A program made the position numbers and the translations under genes. A DNA stretch of 49,576 bases, from positions 74,586 to 124,161 of the forward strand of contig JAHBMJ010000687.1 in assembly GCA_018398765.1 (NCBI GenBank). The letters are read 5' to 3'. Below are positions 30,989-43,872 of this stretch, in pieces; within the stretch, counting starts at the first letter, position 1, and each line of letters begins with the position of its first letter. This stretch comes from Chromera velia (taxonomy: Eukaryota > Sar > Chromeraceae). The notes under the pieces were generated by a model. The model made no database searches. It saw nothing but the letters and a program-made list of their open reading frames with translations, and was not told the origin of the DNA.

Positions 30989-32427
30989 TAAATTGACTAA
31001 AGTATTTGGTGGGCTTGGTCTGAGTTTAGGTCCAAACTAGAGGTCCAAGTCCAGTTGAGAATGCCTAAGTATGTGTAAAAAAGCTTTTCTCAATGATACG
31101 AACTAGGATACCAGAATACACCAGTGACATACACCCCTAAACATAAAGAAAGCCTACGAGTCAGATCAGGCCCGGCCAGTTATACACTAGGTTGTACAGT
31201 ATTTTTTGGCAGTGTGTTTACAATGCAGTGAATTTGACATATTGCATAAATAACTCTGTGTGATACAGCGTATGCTCCGTCTTAATACGTGCTGTGTTAG
31301 ACTCATTCAGACTCAAACATACTTACTTCATTTACAGAAAAAGATTTCTGCCCGGCGAGATGTAGAGGCATATGTTGATCACCTGTGCATTCTCTGACAA
31401 CTTGAAGAAAGCAGAGAATCAAAATTGAAACCATGTCTTCACGGTGCGCAATCAAAACACCACGCCATCATCCCGTAACACACGGTTGCATCAATCAGTA
31501 TTCATGCACGTACTCAAACACATCTAAACACATTGCATGTCCGTTACGAAGAGTGCATCACTCAGGGGAAAATGCAAGTGGAGGCCCAAGGGCTTGCATG
31601 CAGTTTTGCCTTTTCGTCCTTTTTTATGTGTAAAAATGAAAACAGAGGAAGAAGTGAGACTGACCTGCCCATTCTTCCGTGCATCAAGAACTGCCACAGG
31701 TATCCTCACTGTGTGCGTTTTCGCGTCTTTGTACGCACGTAGCGCCTTGTGCAGAAAGTGGAGATGAAAAGAGACAACAATGACTTTTGTTACATGGGTG
31801 CGGACACACCAAAAAATCTCCGTGCACCACCCGCAGAGAGGTCCAGGTTCTTGGGCTTCCATTTTTGCTTTCTATTATCTGATTCATGTCGACAAAAACA
31901 ACGAAGAACAAAAAATGAGAAAAAGTTTTCTGGCTTCCTGGATACCGCTGGTTGGGTAGACCCCTTTCTTTCCGTGAGTTTTTGTTGTGCTCGATGACAC
32001 CGGACGTAGTGCTGCTGAACGAGATAGCGTTCCTTTCTTTTTGCCGCATCCGCATTTCAGTCCTTGAGGGAGATGTCTGCTGCTCACCTGGGTGCTTTCA
32101 TCCCCTGAGACTGGATGGTAATACCCAGAAGAAAAAAAGTAAGAAGTGAAATTCTTACATTTGACTCTTTCCTCCGGGTTCGTTCCGTAGAGGACCCCCT
32201 TCCCTCCTTCCCTCCTTCCTTCCTTTCTTGTTTTCCTTTCCTCCCTTTAAGCAAGAAGACTTCAGAGCTTCATGATTGCGCCAAAGCTTCTTGGCTGCTC
32301 ATTTCACAAACCCAGCCTCCCATTTGACTCATTTTCTTTCCTGCTGTCTCTGACAGTGCAGAACAGCCAATGCAATAAGTGAAGAAAGAGAGAAGAGAGG
32401 CGACTCACAGCACACCCCTCTGACTGA
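30989..32427. other. Spacer with one possible minus-strand exon (about 31664-31862)
   Basis: Mostly unassigned sequence. On the minus strand KVIVVSFHLHFLHKALRAYK and the following TVRIPVAVLDARKNGQ read like real protein and end exactly at GGGCAG followed by GTCAGTCTC, the donor type used by neighbouring genes. I do not recognise a family and cannot find partner exons. Short TTCC runs lie near 32205. Confidence 0.25.
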
Positions 32428-34375
32428 TCAGTTTGCCATCACAGTCTCACGATGGGAGTCCTCCTTTCCTTCCTCCATGCTCACCTCCCCCCTTTGTACC
32501 TCCCTCCCGTCCCACGAGAGGATCTCCAGCCTTCTGGGTGTCCCCCCGAGCACCAGCCCCCCCTCGGGGGTCACAAGGACAGCCTCAGACAGCCCCACAG
32601 GTCCCGTCTGCATTCATTCACTCATTCAGGGACAAGAGAAGGAAAAGAGAACAAAGAAGGGTCAAAATAGCAGTGCAGTTGCGGAACGGCGCACAAAACA
32701 AGATTCGCAAAACATCCGAGAGGATGTAAAAAAAAAATTCGGAGGCTCTATCAATGAGGCGATACGGGAGCAAGAAAGCGAGAAAGTCAGGGGAACAAAC
32801 CAGTGACCAAAATAGAGCGAAAGGCGGAAAAGTGAAGAGAGCGAACCAATCCGGACAGATCGAAATAAGAGAACGTAGCGGCAGGCCGTTCCTTCCCTTT
32901 TATTCCAAGCACGCCACGGTGATTCTGGCCGCCTACCTATTTGACAGTCCGTCTATGCACGCACCTCTCTGTCAATCTTCCTATCTGTCAATCTACCCGG
33001 AGAGCGGGAGTCTCTGTCTGTCCTCTCCCTGCGTACAGCCGCGCTCGTGTCTAGCTGCCCCCCTTGTCCGACTCACTGACTGACTGACCTCTTGCCCCGA
33101 GATCTTCTGAAGCCATGGAATGAAGTGGAAGGTCTGGTTCTCCTTCAAGACTTGCTCGTTGCTCCCCGACAGAGAGCAGCACGCGTCCCCCCACCCTGCA
33201 TACCCAGTAGGCACACACGCAGTGCCGCCTGCGGTGTACCCTGTCCGAGCTACCACTGTGCCTCCAAAACTGTTTCGCAACAAAATCTCACGAGCAACAG
33301 CATCGATTTCGCAGGCTCGGGTTCCAGGCTTGAACATAGGAAGGGTGCGCTCGATTGCTTCAAGAATCAACGCTTCGGCCTCCAGCACCCAGGCAGGCAC
33401 GGAGGCAACGGTACCCTCCTTTGTGACGTAAAAAGTGCGCATCATCGGCGCATGATAGCCAGAGACGTTCCCAGACATTTCCAGAAACACCAAACCCCTT
33501 CCCACACGCTTCCCAACTTCCCACGTACCATGACCGGCCCACTCTGAAGTGCGCACGATCGGGGCGTACCCCGGCTCCTCGCTGCCATGCCGAACGAGGC
33601 CTGTCATGGAGGCGAGGAAAATGTCCGACTCAAGGGCCCCGGCACAAATGGCCGCTCTGCCTGCTGCAATGCCCTGATCGGTTATTCGGGCGGCTTTGCG
33701 GATCATGTCCACTTCTTCCCTCTCCCTGACTAGCCTGATTTTCTCAATCAAGTGGTCGGAGTTTCGGAGCTCGAGCTTGAGACCCGCCTCCAAGGCCTGG
33801 AGGTCGTCTGCGAACACGACTCCATGGTCCAATGCAACCACATTCTTCTGACCATCAGAGGAAAGCGCATCTAGTTGCTTTCTGAGGACAGACACGAGTG
33901 TCTGCCTGAGGGGGAGGGAGTCTTCGTTTGAGTACCAAACGGATACCCAAGAGAGTTTGTCAATTAAGCGAGCTTCAAGGAGACGGCAAACGAATGCAGG
34001 AGGATCGGTTTGGTTGACGAGCAGAGTCTGGTTGTCAAAATCTCCAATTGTGTGAAAGTTTGTCAGCCATCTGAGATCCTCGGGCTTCCTTACTAAAAGG
34101 ATGTCAATCCCCTCTTCCTTCATTTTGTGCCTCACGGAAAGGAGACGGCTCAAGTACGTCTCTGTTGAAAAAGGTAGATCCGACCTTTCAAGACCGAAAG
34201 AGGGGAGGTCTGCAGGCTTTTCGCTCTTGAGAACATGATGTATCACTTTTTTCATCGCGAAAGCTTCAATGTGGATCGGCTTTGGTGCTTTTCTGTTCGG
34301 TCGGAGAGGAGTTCTTTGTTCAAGCACGAAGCAACCTGAGCTTGTGATTCGACCGTTGAAAAAATGGAGGTCCAC
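32428..34375 (-). CDS. Creatinase/M24-fold enzyme (DoeA or Xaa-Pro peptidase-like), two exons
   Basis: Predicted cytosolic or organellar member of the pita-bread (peptidase M24) superfamily, 488 residues. Exon 1 is 34375-33089; exon 2 is 32607-32428. The intron starts GTCAGTCAGTCAGT and ends AATGCAG in phase 0, restoring a continuous C-terminus (GPVGLSEAVLVTPEGG), the usual final strand VG-x-SE-x-VLVT. The N-terminal creatinase domain covers about residues 75-195 (KMKEEGIDILLVRKPEDLRW). The catalytic domain is about 205-450 (LIEKIRLVREREEVDMIRKA; VFLEMSGNVSGYHAPMMRTF; ARTGYTAGG; ENQTFHFIPWL). Where M24 aminopeptidases have metal-binding Asp residues, this protein has Glu/Asn and a Y-H-A-x-M-x-R-T segment, as in creatinase and ectoine hydrolase. 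It is therefore probably a metal-independent C-N hydrolase rather than an aminopeptidase. The initiator at 34375 is the first ATG; an ATG about 40 codons later (MKKVIHHV) is also possible. Confidence 0.8.
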
Positions 34376-34599
34376 GTCTACAGTAGAATCAGAAGCTCAC
34401 TTGCAACCATCAGGTTTCTTTGTTTCTGTGAGTCGCGGGAAAGGTACAAATTGACGAGTGGCGCAGGGAGATGAGTCGAGGAATGATGATTCCAAAATTC
34501 GAGAGATTTCGAGAGTGTTCGATTTGAATCGATCATGCCCGACCAGTTGAACACTTTGAGAGACGGCATGCAGTCACTGCCCTGCAGCATGCATGTCAC

Positions 34600-34765
34600 G
34601 GCCGCGCGTGCATGGGGGATGGCGGGATGGATCGGCGCGCGTGCCGCGCCGGCGCGCGGCGCTTAATTCATTCGTCAATTCAATCAATGACGCGCCGCCC
34701 GGCCGGCCCCGATGAGACCGCGCGGCCCCAGCCCCGAATGGCCCCCGATTCCCCGAAAAAAAAAA
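34600..34765. other. GC-rich island upstream of the M24 gene
   Basis: GCGCGC and CCGGCC-rich stretches surround a short AT segment with TTCATTCGTCAATTCAATC. It lies about 230-390 bp upstream of the M24 start. It could be a CpG-rich promoter or part of a repeat. Confidence 0.3.
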
Positions 34766-35179
34766 CAAAAAAAGACTATGCATGTTAAAACATGATGATT
34801 GAGGGTTTTGTAATGCATGCCGCGTCCCCATATGTGGGAGGCGGATCTAGCCTAGTTTGTCGATCAGTTCCGTTCTAAAACCACTAGCGACTAAAATAAG
34901 CGAGACTTCGATCACTTCAATACAGCTTAATCGACAGAATGAACAAACATATTAAAATATTAATTCAAAAAAAAAAAATGATACAAAAACTTTTTTTCAA
35001 AAAAGAATATTTTGAATTGTAGTTTTTTTCGGTGGGTGCACCTTTTCTTTTGGTAACCGATATGAATAAACATGACCAAAAAGTGATGAAAGCTGCATGG
35101 TTGTCAATTAACTTGTCAAAGGAGTACGAAGAAGTTTATCCTGGTAACAATTTAAGGCTAGTATTACGGTCTCATATAT
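34766..35179. other. AT-rich spacer
   Basis: Poly-A and poly-T runs and no ORF. Nothing further can be supported. Confidence 0.4.
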
Positions 35180-36130
35180 AAATATTTTCTAATATCACAG
35201 TTACTGTAGCGAGTACATCAATCTTTCGGAGGGTCGTTTTGTTGGTGTACAGTTTGACGTCTCCACCACCGGCGTGTTCTGCCAGACTGCCACCAGCATG
35301 ACTACATCTAGGGACTACCTCTCTTCCCTTGTCCTCCCTCCTAACATGGCCGGTTCTAACCGATGTGCAGACAAGCCTTTCCCTATCGGGTCCACGCATG
35401 AGAAAGACACTTCTCCTCTGCTGTCCACCGCACTGCCAGGTGTGAAGGTCTTTCAGACCCTGCTCGCCGGGCAGATAGGCTACGTGGCAAGCTGCACACG
35501 GCCAGATGTGGCTCTTGCACACTCCTATCTGTCACGTTTTCTCACCTCCCCGACCGAGAAGGCTCTTCGTCTTCTCCTCCAAACGGTGCGTTACCTCCGT
35601 TCGCACTCATCGCTCGGGATCCACATCCGTCCCTCCTCTGACCCGTCCAAGCTGACTGCGGTTGAGGCTCTCAGCACGGGGACTCATCGTTTGGCAACAC
35701 CGCCTCCTCACATCCTCAGACGGGCTGGATTGTTTTTATCAACAACTCGCCTCTGATTTGGAAGAGCAGGAGGCAGTCCCGCATAGCAAAATTAACTACA
35801 AGGGCAGAGGTACTCGCCCTGCTGCATTTTACAAACTGCATCGCCCCCTTCTACTCCAACATCCATGTCGGAATTGGCTGTGATGTAACGAACGCTTTGT
35901 CTCTGCTGTTGTCTGGCGCCTCCTCTTCTGCCAAACGTGCCCTCCTCCCCATCATTCAGGAAATACAGGACAAGGCTTGCGTCGTTCCCCTGCAGGCCGC
36001 TACTGACTTGGTTGAGCAGCATAGGATTAGCATCTTCAAGTCTTAGATCCCCACCGACTCCAACATCTCTGACCTCCTGACCAAAGCCCTCAATCTTGGA
36101 ACACTGACTCGCCTCAATGATATGCGCCCT
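35180..36130 (+). pseudogene. Ty1/copia RT-RNase H fragment
   Basis: The fragment starts around FVGVQFDVSTTGVF, the end of a copia reverse transcriptase. It runs through LLAGQIGYVASCTRPDVALA and SYLSRFLTSPTEKAL, the conserved copia connection. It then shifts frame near 35680 into RNase H: DSSFGNTASSHPQTGWIVFI, SPLIWKSRRQSRIAKLTTRA and EVLALLH. The terminal DLLTKAL motif lies near 36080. A TAG at about 36045 precedes IPTDSNISDLL. The RNase H start (DSSFG) and the acidic residue of AEVLALLH are present. No gag, integrase, RT core or LTR was found nearby, so it is a 3' pol remnant. Confidence 0.8.
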
Positions 36131-37965
36131 TCTCCCTGCGTGTCGTGTGTTTTTAGCAGTGATATTGTATCTAGTCTCTTTTCTCTCGCACTCCGCACCT
36201 AGCAGGAGGAGGGGACCTGTGATAAGGCAGAGAGAGAGCAGCAGGACTGAGCATACTTCTCTTCTTTTTGTTTTTTCGTTCTCGGTTTCTTCTCTTCCTT
36301 TTCCGCAGCTACCGCTGTAAAAAGAAGAACGGACGTAACGTTTCAGGAGCATATCGTCTTTCCTTTTTCCTCTTCTTATCTTTTCCTTGATTGTTGCGAA
36401 CCGGTGTGACTTCATGTGCATCTGTTATGCAGTGTCGATCGATTTGAAGCATGCAATCCAAGCGAATTTATTCTGTACATGCGTATGCGTACGTTCATGC
36501 ACTTCTTTGCATGCGGTCACGTGGATCTTTTCGTATCTTTGTATGATGTATCGTTGCCTGGACGGCCTTGATTACCTCTTTGATTGTAAGTTGACTGAGT
36601 GATACACGCTGAGCTCACAGTTTTCATATGAGTGACTGTTATCTAAGGAACTCAGTCATTTCTTGATTTGAACTTTCCGGGGTTCCCGCACGCGGGGACT
36701 TCGATTTTAAGCTTTTGAAGGCATCTCCTCTCCTATCGGTTGATTTACGGAATTTTCTCTGAATAAAGCAGCCTAGATTGATCGATTGGCTTGGTTTTTT
36801 CCTTCCTCGAACTGATGGTATGTCTGCCATTACTCAAGTACTTTCTCTGGAATAAGGACCTACGAATCGATTTCCTCGTGAGTCTTTGTTTCTATCTTCG
36901 TGTGTTGCTAGTTATTCGTTCTTATAGTCTAGCACACATCTCAACAACGATGGTGAATACTAATCATCATAATGATAGCCAGCAGGTTTGATTTGATTTG
37001 ATTTAAATCTTAGCACCTTAGACTGTTTGACTGCATGTAACTAAAATTAAAGTTTATTATTAACTTTTTTTACTAGGTTTTGATTGTCAGATGATTGATT
37101 GATTGATTGATGCCAAACCCTAGGTGGAGTTATAACTCCTGGGCTGAGGAGGCTGGGGGCTTTTGTAAAGGCTACGTTTATGCTAGCTCCACTTTACTTA
37201 GTAATAATGCAAATAAAGTTAAAGGCCAGTAATAGCCGCCCAGTATACCCTAGCGGCCAAAACATTAAAAAAAAACTTTAAATTTTGAACTGGCAGTGAA
37301 AATGAAATCAAATAAGGGAAGATTCACATGTACAAGAAAGACAGAGAAACACAGCTTGCTCTGTAAACTCAACAGCATAAAGAAGACAGTGCGTTTTTTT
37401 TGTACAAGCGCCAGGCTGCATGGCCAATTAGATACGCGTGCACAGTAAAGACTGTCAGACTTCAAACTTCCCGCCCGGCCCTGATGAACGAGAGAAAGAG
37501 GACGTAAAGCTGCAGACATGCAGTGCAGGCAGAAGAGGTCTTATGAGAGAAAAGTTAAGGAACAGATACGTGGACAAGCTTACAGACGAGAAGGCAGAAG
37601 AGACCGGATACTGCCACAACAGAAATCAACATGTGTGGAGTGAATGTTGTCTTTTGTGGAGCTGAATATTCCTTCGTGTGTGCTCGTGTCATCAAGCAAC
37701 GATTTCCACTCTTTTTGTCTTGCGAGTTTGTACCTCTTTTGCTTTGAATTTCAATCTGCACGTTTTTGTGTGTGTAGTGACAAGTCAGCATCAGGAACAG
37801 GACAGTCTTTCGACAGGACATTAATCGTTTGATGTTGAAGCAGTTTTCTGCATTGACAAATTCTGCAGCCCTGCCTGAATGCAGGCTTTCGTGCTTCAGC
37901 TTCAGAGACTGAGAACAGTATGTCATTCCTATATCATTGATTTATTTCTGCGCCTCTTTGGGTTT
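36131..37965. other. Spacer between the copia fragment and the receptor gene
   Basis: AT-rich with short GATT and TTGATT repeats (36985-37005, 37095-37110). No recognisable exon. The 3' end of the receptor gene may extend into this region if the splice donor at 38094 is used. Confidence 0.35.
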
Positions 37966-40900
37966 TTATGGGGAAAGACGGCCCAGAATATTGTCTGATC
38001 GGAGATCTGTTTTCCTCTTCTTCTTTTTTCTTGTTGCTAATGTAGGTGTGTTTTTTGATCGCAGAATGAACATGCAGACAACTGACTGACTGACCCAAAA
38101 TATTGTCTCCTTCGGTAAGCCTTCCAAGATCCTCAGACCGTCTTTCAAGTCATCCAGGGAGACTGCGGCCGCTCCTGTGGAAGAAGAAAGAAACCTGACA
38201 GAGGCAGAGAAGGCATTCTCAGGTCCCTGGTAGGTAAACAACGGGCGAGCAAGGGGGGCTATACATCTCGCAATGTCTAGGTGATGCAAGGCTGATGATG
38301 TTGATGCTGACTGTGCTGATGCACTACCATCAGAAAGCCTCTGCTGTGGAGATACGCTCGCCCCCGGTTTGATTTCCCTCACTCTATGCACCCGTAGAAG
38401 GGATGGGAGAAGTTCGTTGACTGCAGAGGAGAACTGAAGGGACAAGAATGACTCCTGGGCCTTCTCAATAGTCGGGCTCTCTGAACTGAGTTTCCCGCTT
38501 TCTCCTCTCCGCCTCCCTTCTCGAGTCTGCGTACTGCCGTCTCTCTCTGTTTCTCTCCCTTCTCCTTCCACTTCCTCGCCCCTTTCAGCACCTGTTTCCG
38601 GGCAGCCAACCATCTCCATGTCAATACCCCCCCCTTCTCCCTCTTCATCTCCTCCTTCCCCCTCCTCCTCTCCCCCCTCTCCGAGTCGAGGAGGGAAACT
38701 CTCTCGAGGACTCGATGCACCACCTCGTGCAGTCCCCTCACCTTCAGATGCCAATCCATACATTCGGTCTTCTTCCTCCTCTTCCACCCCCATCTCCTCC
38801 ACTGGCCCCTGAGGAGGAGAAAACAAACCATCCTCCCCAACGACAAGATCTCCCCCCCCAGGGCGCACACTGCCTGCCGAAGAGGGGGCCTTCGGAACCG
38901 GCACTTCTGAGGCAATCTCAAAGTTTGAAACGTTGTCTTCCTCTTCGTCTTCTCCCCCCCCGTCCATGTCCCCTCCTTCACTTCCGTCCATTATTGGGGC
39001 CGTGTGCGACCCCTCAGTCATAAAGAACATCCTCCCAATGCCCCCTGGTCCGGGTTTGGGGCGAAAGGCATTATTCTGCCCGGCTGGGCTCAAAGCTGCC
39101 ATCTCAGAGTCTTTCTCTGAAAAGTCTGAAGCACTTTCTTTGCTGCGGTCTTGTGATGGGTCTCTTCTCAACTGAGGTGCTGGAATGGCTACGTCTTCTG
39201 CAAGGTCTATGGGCTCGTCTGCGGCTTCGGAAAAATCAGATGCGTTTTCGTCTACATGATCGTCGCCTAAGGGTCTTTCTCTTTCGTGCGCTGGATTCCT
39301 TTGTGTGGTGAACCTCAGACCTCTTTCTCTTCCCTCTTCGTCATCCGGGACAGAACCTGCAGAGGGCCCCTCTGCTTCTGCGCTGTCTCTCTGTTTATCT
39401 TTCCGTCGAGTCAGAACCCTTGTGACTCTCCTCATCGAGTGAAGGATCTGGTCAAACACTCCCTCAGTCTTGGCACCCGACTCCTTTGCCACGTCCCGAA
39501 AACCCAAAAGTTCAAGAGCAAGCATCCGGGTCTCGGCCTCAACTTCGACCTGGAATTCGACAAAAGAGAGAGAGAGAGAGAGAGAGAAAGAAAAAAATGG
39601 AAAACACGTCTATCGGACTGAAGTAGAGGGTGACAAAAAGTAAAAAAGTAGAACATCAGACAACTGCTAGAAACACACAGAGACAAAAGTGACACGTGCA
39701 TCACTCAAGTGTCGCCAAAGTTCCCACACTGCCCATCTGACCTGTCTGACTCGTGCCCTGAGCTCCGTGTTGTTCTCTTGTTTCAACCTTTCATCACACA
39801 GTCTCGCCAAACAAACAAAGAAAACCTCCGGAGACTCCCAGAATCCAGTCAAGGTGCCTGGGTCTCCAAGGAAAGCGCCTGCTTTGTCCATGTACCACTC
39901 TTTCATCTCCGAAGCTATTCGGAGCATTTCGAGGACTACGGGTGTCCACTCTTCCTCAGCCTTGCCACCACCGAGTCCCCTGGTCTAACGACTCTTGGTT
40001 GTATCTCTTTGCTGGGCCGGACAGCAGTGCCCCCCCTGGCTAGAGACACTGTCCGGAAGAGGAAACGATCTGTCTGCTCCCACCTCGCTGTACGCCTCCG
40101 AGTGATGTCCTCATCTACGGTCTCAAGCGCACTCAGCCTTCCACGCAAACTTCCCGACCCGCTGGCAAGAAGCTGAATCTGCATATGCGTATGCAGCATA
40201 TGCAAGGGAGAATGTGTCGAAAAAGCAAGGAGGGTGTGTGGAGCCACGGAGCAGGTAGGAGAACTTCTTTCAGGACACCTGGAAAGAACAGAAACTCAAA
40301 AGCAGCAACGGCGAGATCGCCATCTTGTTCCTGTTTGTGAAGGGTGTCAAATCTTCCTGTCTGTAGAAAGGGGTCAGAAAAACGCAGTAGAACGACAAAA
40401 AAAGTCAGCTAGTGACAGATGTAAGTAGGCAGGGATGCACCTTTGGTTTGAGATCTTCCTCCAAGTCCTCTCCTCGGCTCTGTCCTTGTTTTGTGAAGTC
40501 AGGGAACTCCACTCTGGCGAAGCACTGGGTCCTTCGTGAGTCGACCCAGTCGATGATACGAAGAGCCATTTTGGACAGTGCAGACATCACGCAGTTCTTC
40601 AGACGGGCAAATCCTTTCGGCTCGGCCTCTTTCTTTTCCTTCTCTCGTCCCTTTGACCGCCCACCTCGAGGCCCTCTCCCCCTCTTGCTTTGTGAGGAGG
40701 CTATTCTGTGGTGCTCTGCGAAGACGGGCCGGAAGGACACCAGGAGCTCCCACGCGAGCATGCACCCGCCCCTGCAACAACAAGAAGAAGACGAAGAAGA
40801 CGAAGAAGAAGAAGAAGAAGAAGAAGAAGGGGAAGAAGGGGAAGAAGAAGAAGAAGAAGAAGAAGAAGAAGAAGAAGAAGAAGAAGAAGAAAGAGCTGAG

Positions 40901-42687
40901 AGGACAGCACTTGCATGACCACAACACGGACAAAAGAAAGATCGGTGCAAGAATGAGGAAAGCAGCTGGAAACCAAGAACGGGAATAGGCTCAGCGAGAA
41001 GGAAACACTTCATAATCCGACACACCTGAATGAAACCACAAAGAGCTGACATCATATTCTGCATGCATGAAGGTGACCGAGCCAGGCTAAGAGACGGACT
41101 CTCTGTCTGACTGACTGACCACGCGACAACGCCCATCATGCCCAACACAATGACGGCAGTCACCACCAGAGTGATCGACAGAGGGACCGGAAAGAGGTAA
41201 ATCATCTGCATCAAAAAAGCGGGGGGGGAATGCGTGTGAAAGAAGGGAACGGTTCAGTGACAGCGAAACAAGTTGAGAGTCAACGGACAAAAGAGTCAGC
41301 TCATTGATAAGACACCGTCTAAGTGGAAGGAGCTGCAGAAGCGAAGGTTTTTTTTCACGGAAAAGGAGAGAGACATATCCTTCAACTGATCTCGGTTGCA
41401 CTTCACAACGCATGCTAGAGCTCAGCTGCATAAGAACAGCCAGACGGGCCGGAAGAAGATGGGCTCCCAGCTGTCGCCATTTATATCTCATTCAAGACGT
41501 GACTGACTGAGTAGAGAGCGATGGATAGTGTCCATGTAGTGAGGCAAGCAAATTCCAATTTGTTCAGAAGGTTCGTTCCTCTCTCTTGAAAGGGATTCAT
41601 CAGGATTTGAAGAACCAAAAAGACCACAGAGAAGATCACCAGCACGACAAGCCGGCTGTCATAGTTCGCGGTCGTTGGGGGGTAGGTGATGGCAACGGCA
41701 ACGAAAAGGATGCGTAGGATGAGAACTGTCTCCCAGTAGAAACAGCTGCACAAATACTCATCTTCCTTGGGACCATGACACTCGCGTCCCTTTTCTAGTA
41801 GAAGTGTTGAAAAGTACGCCAAACGCAGTCTTCGCTTGCTGACAGATGCTTTGATGTTTTTTAATTTCTCCTGACAACGAATATTTACTTCTGTAGGGGG
41901 ACAAAGTACTTTCTACACCTCATTCACATGAAATACCAAGCTCTCATTGATTTCGCTCTGCAGTTTCCATCTGTTCTCGAGTGACTCTCGTACAATCAAA
42001 CAACCCTAACTTGATGTCTCCGCGACAGAGAGATAGACAAGACAGACAGACAGATAGACAGACAGACAGACAGACAGAAAGACAGAAAGACAGATTGGCT
42101 GACCGACCTATCCTTGTATGGTCCCAGAGAATACCCGAATGTCTGTCTGTGTCTCTCTCTCTTCAGAGACCTGCTTGCCCTCACAGTCTCCAGAGAAACG
42201 TCCGAGACCGAGACAGGGGGGGCCCGCATAGCGTTTCGTCTCGAGTGCCACGTTGCCAGAAGGATCAGCCCCGGCAAGACGAGGCAATAGGCCCCGATCA
42301 AACTCCAAAGCACCACTGACCAAACTCGGTATTCCTGGGAGTCGCACCTGATTGAGGGTGCTCTGGAGACTCTCAGGCCCATTCCGTACGTGTCTTCGCA
42401 CTGAATGCCCTGGAAGAGAGACTCGAGGACAAAGTCGAAGGTGAAGAAGAAAAGAAAGTTGGCAACCTGCAAGCAGACAGAAATGATGAATGACTTTCAG
42501 ACGGAAGAAAGAACTACAGAAGGTTAGACAGAATGAAAGTCATCTCAGAAAAAAAACATACAGCAAAAACACGTGTACACACGCACGCACGCACATGGAT
42601 ATATGGACACACAGACACTTCTACACACACAAAGAGAGAAAAAGGGAGGGAGGTGAAGGAACAATCAAAGAAACAAAGAGGAAAGGC

Positions 42688-42760
<73 letters not shown>

Positions 42761-43838
42761 AGAAAAACAAGAAAGAGAAAATCACGGGCACGTTTGCAAG
42801 CCGACACAGCGAGCAGAAAATAGCAGGGAGCTAGAAAGAGACTGATATCAGGGCACCCACAGTCGAGAGCATCAAAATGCTGCTAGCAGAGGGAACCGGG
42901 TTCAAAAAGATCAAGGAGCGGCCGCAAAAGCAATTCATTTTTATGCAGGACATGTGCATGGTATGACTGACCTGCAGAGTGTCCGAAACGAGTGAGCAGA
43001 ACTTTTCCCACAAACTGAAGGAGGGAGGAAACTTCAAATGGAGAAACACAGTCGAAGTTTGCAGACACGTCACGCGTAGTGCGTGAAGCTTTAAGACGGT
43101 CGCATCTGTTTCTGCTTTGCTTGTTCGCCCTTCTTGTCCCCCCTGTGCCTTCCTATCCCCCTCCCCGCCTTGGAAGTTGTTGTTATCATCCTTGTCCTCG
43201 ACCACAACTTCCGTTAAAGGAGCAAGGCTCCTGCTGCTCTTGGGAACTCCCGGACGATCCCCCTCATAGGCCCTCAGCCCGAGTTTCTGCTCCCGGCGGC
43301 GCTTCAAGCAGTCTGCACACAAAAAAAAAGAGAACAAAGGGTGTTGTTTGTTCTCAAAGGAGAAACTGGGGGGCCTTTTTCTTGGGCATGAAGGAGGGTG
43401 GAAATTCAGTGAATGGCACCGGCAGAAAACTAAGCAGCAGTGTCGCAGAGAGAAGGGTGACAAAGACACAAGAGGAACGACGCAAAAGAGGGGAAACAAT
43501 CGAAAGATATCAGAGTCGACCCTCTAACTCTCTCTGACAAAGAGAGAGAGTGAGTTGATTGTGTGAGTGGATGAAGGAATGAATGAGAACGCAAATGAAG
43601 CGGCTCAACCAACCGTTGATCAACCCCCCGATGGCCAGGGCGAAGGCGAAGATTCCGTAGATGATCAGGGGCCCCAGAGCTTTGAGTACAATCGCAGCGA
43701 AGAAAATCAGAGGGCGGTTGCCGCTCGAAAGAATCTGCAAACAAAGGTCGCTCAACCCGACATTAGGTGGAAGAAAGGGAAGCAGACACTCAAAGAGAGA
43801 CAGACAGACAGAGAGACAGAGAGACAGAGAGACAGATG

Positions 43839-43872
<34 letters not shown>

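Noticed and set aside
42831-42930. Extra receptor exon with a TM-like segment (SILMLSTVGALISV)
   Set aside because: The preceding exon ends in phase 0 at 42972 and joins cleanly to the exon at 42466. Adding this block is not required and its junctions do not keep phase.
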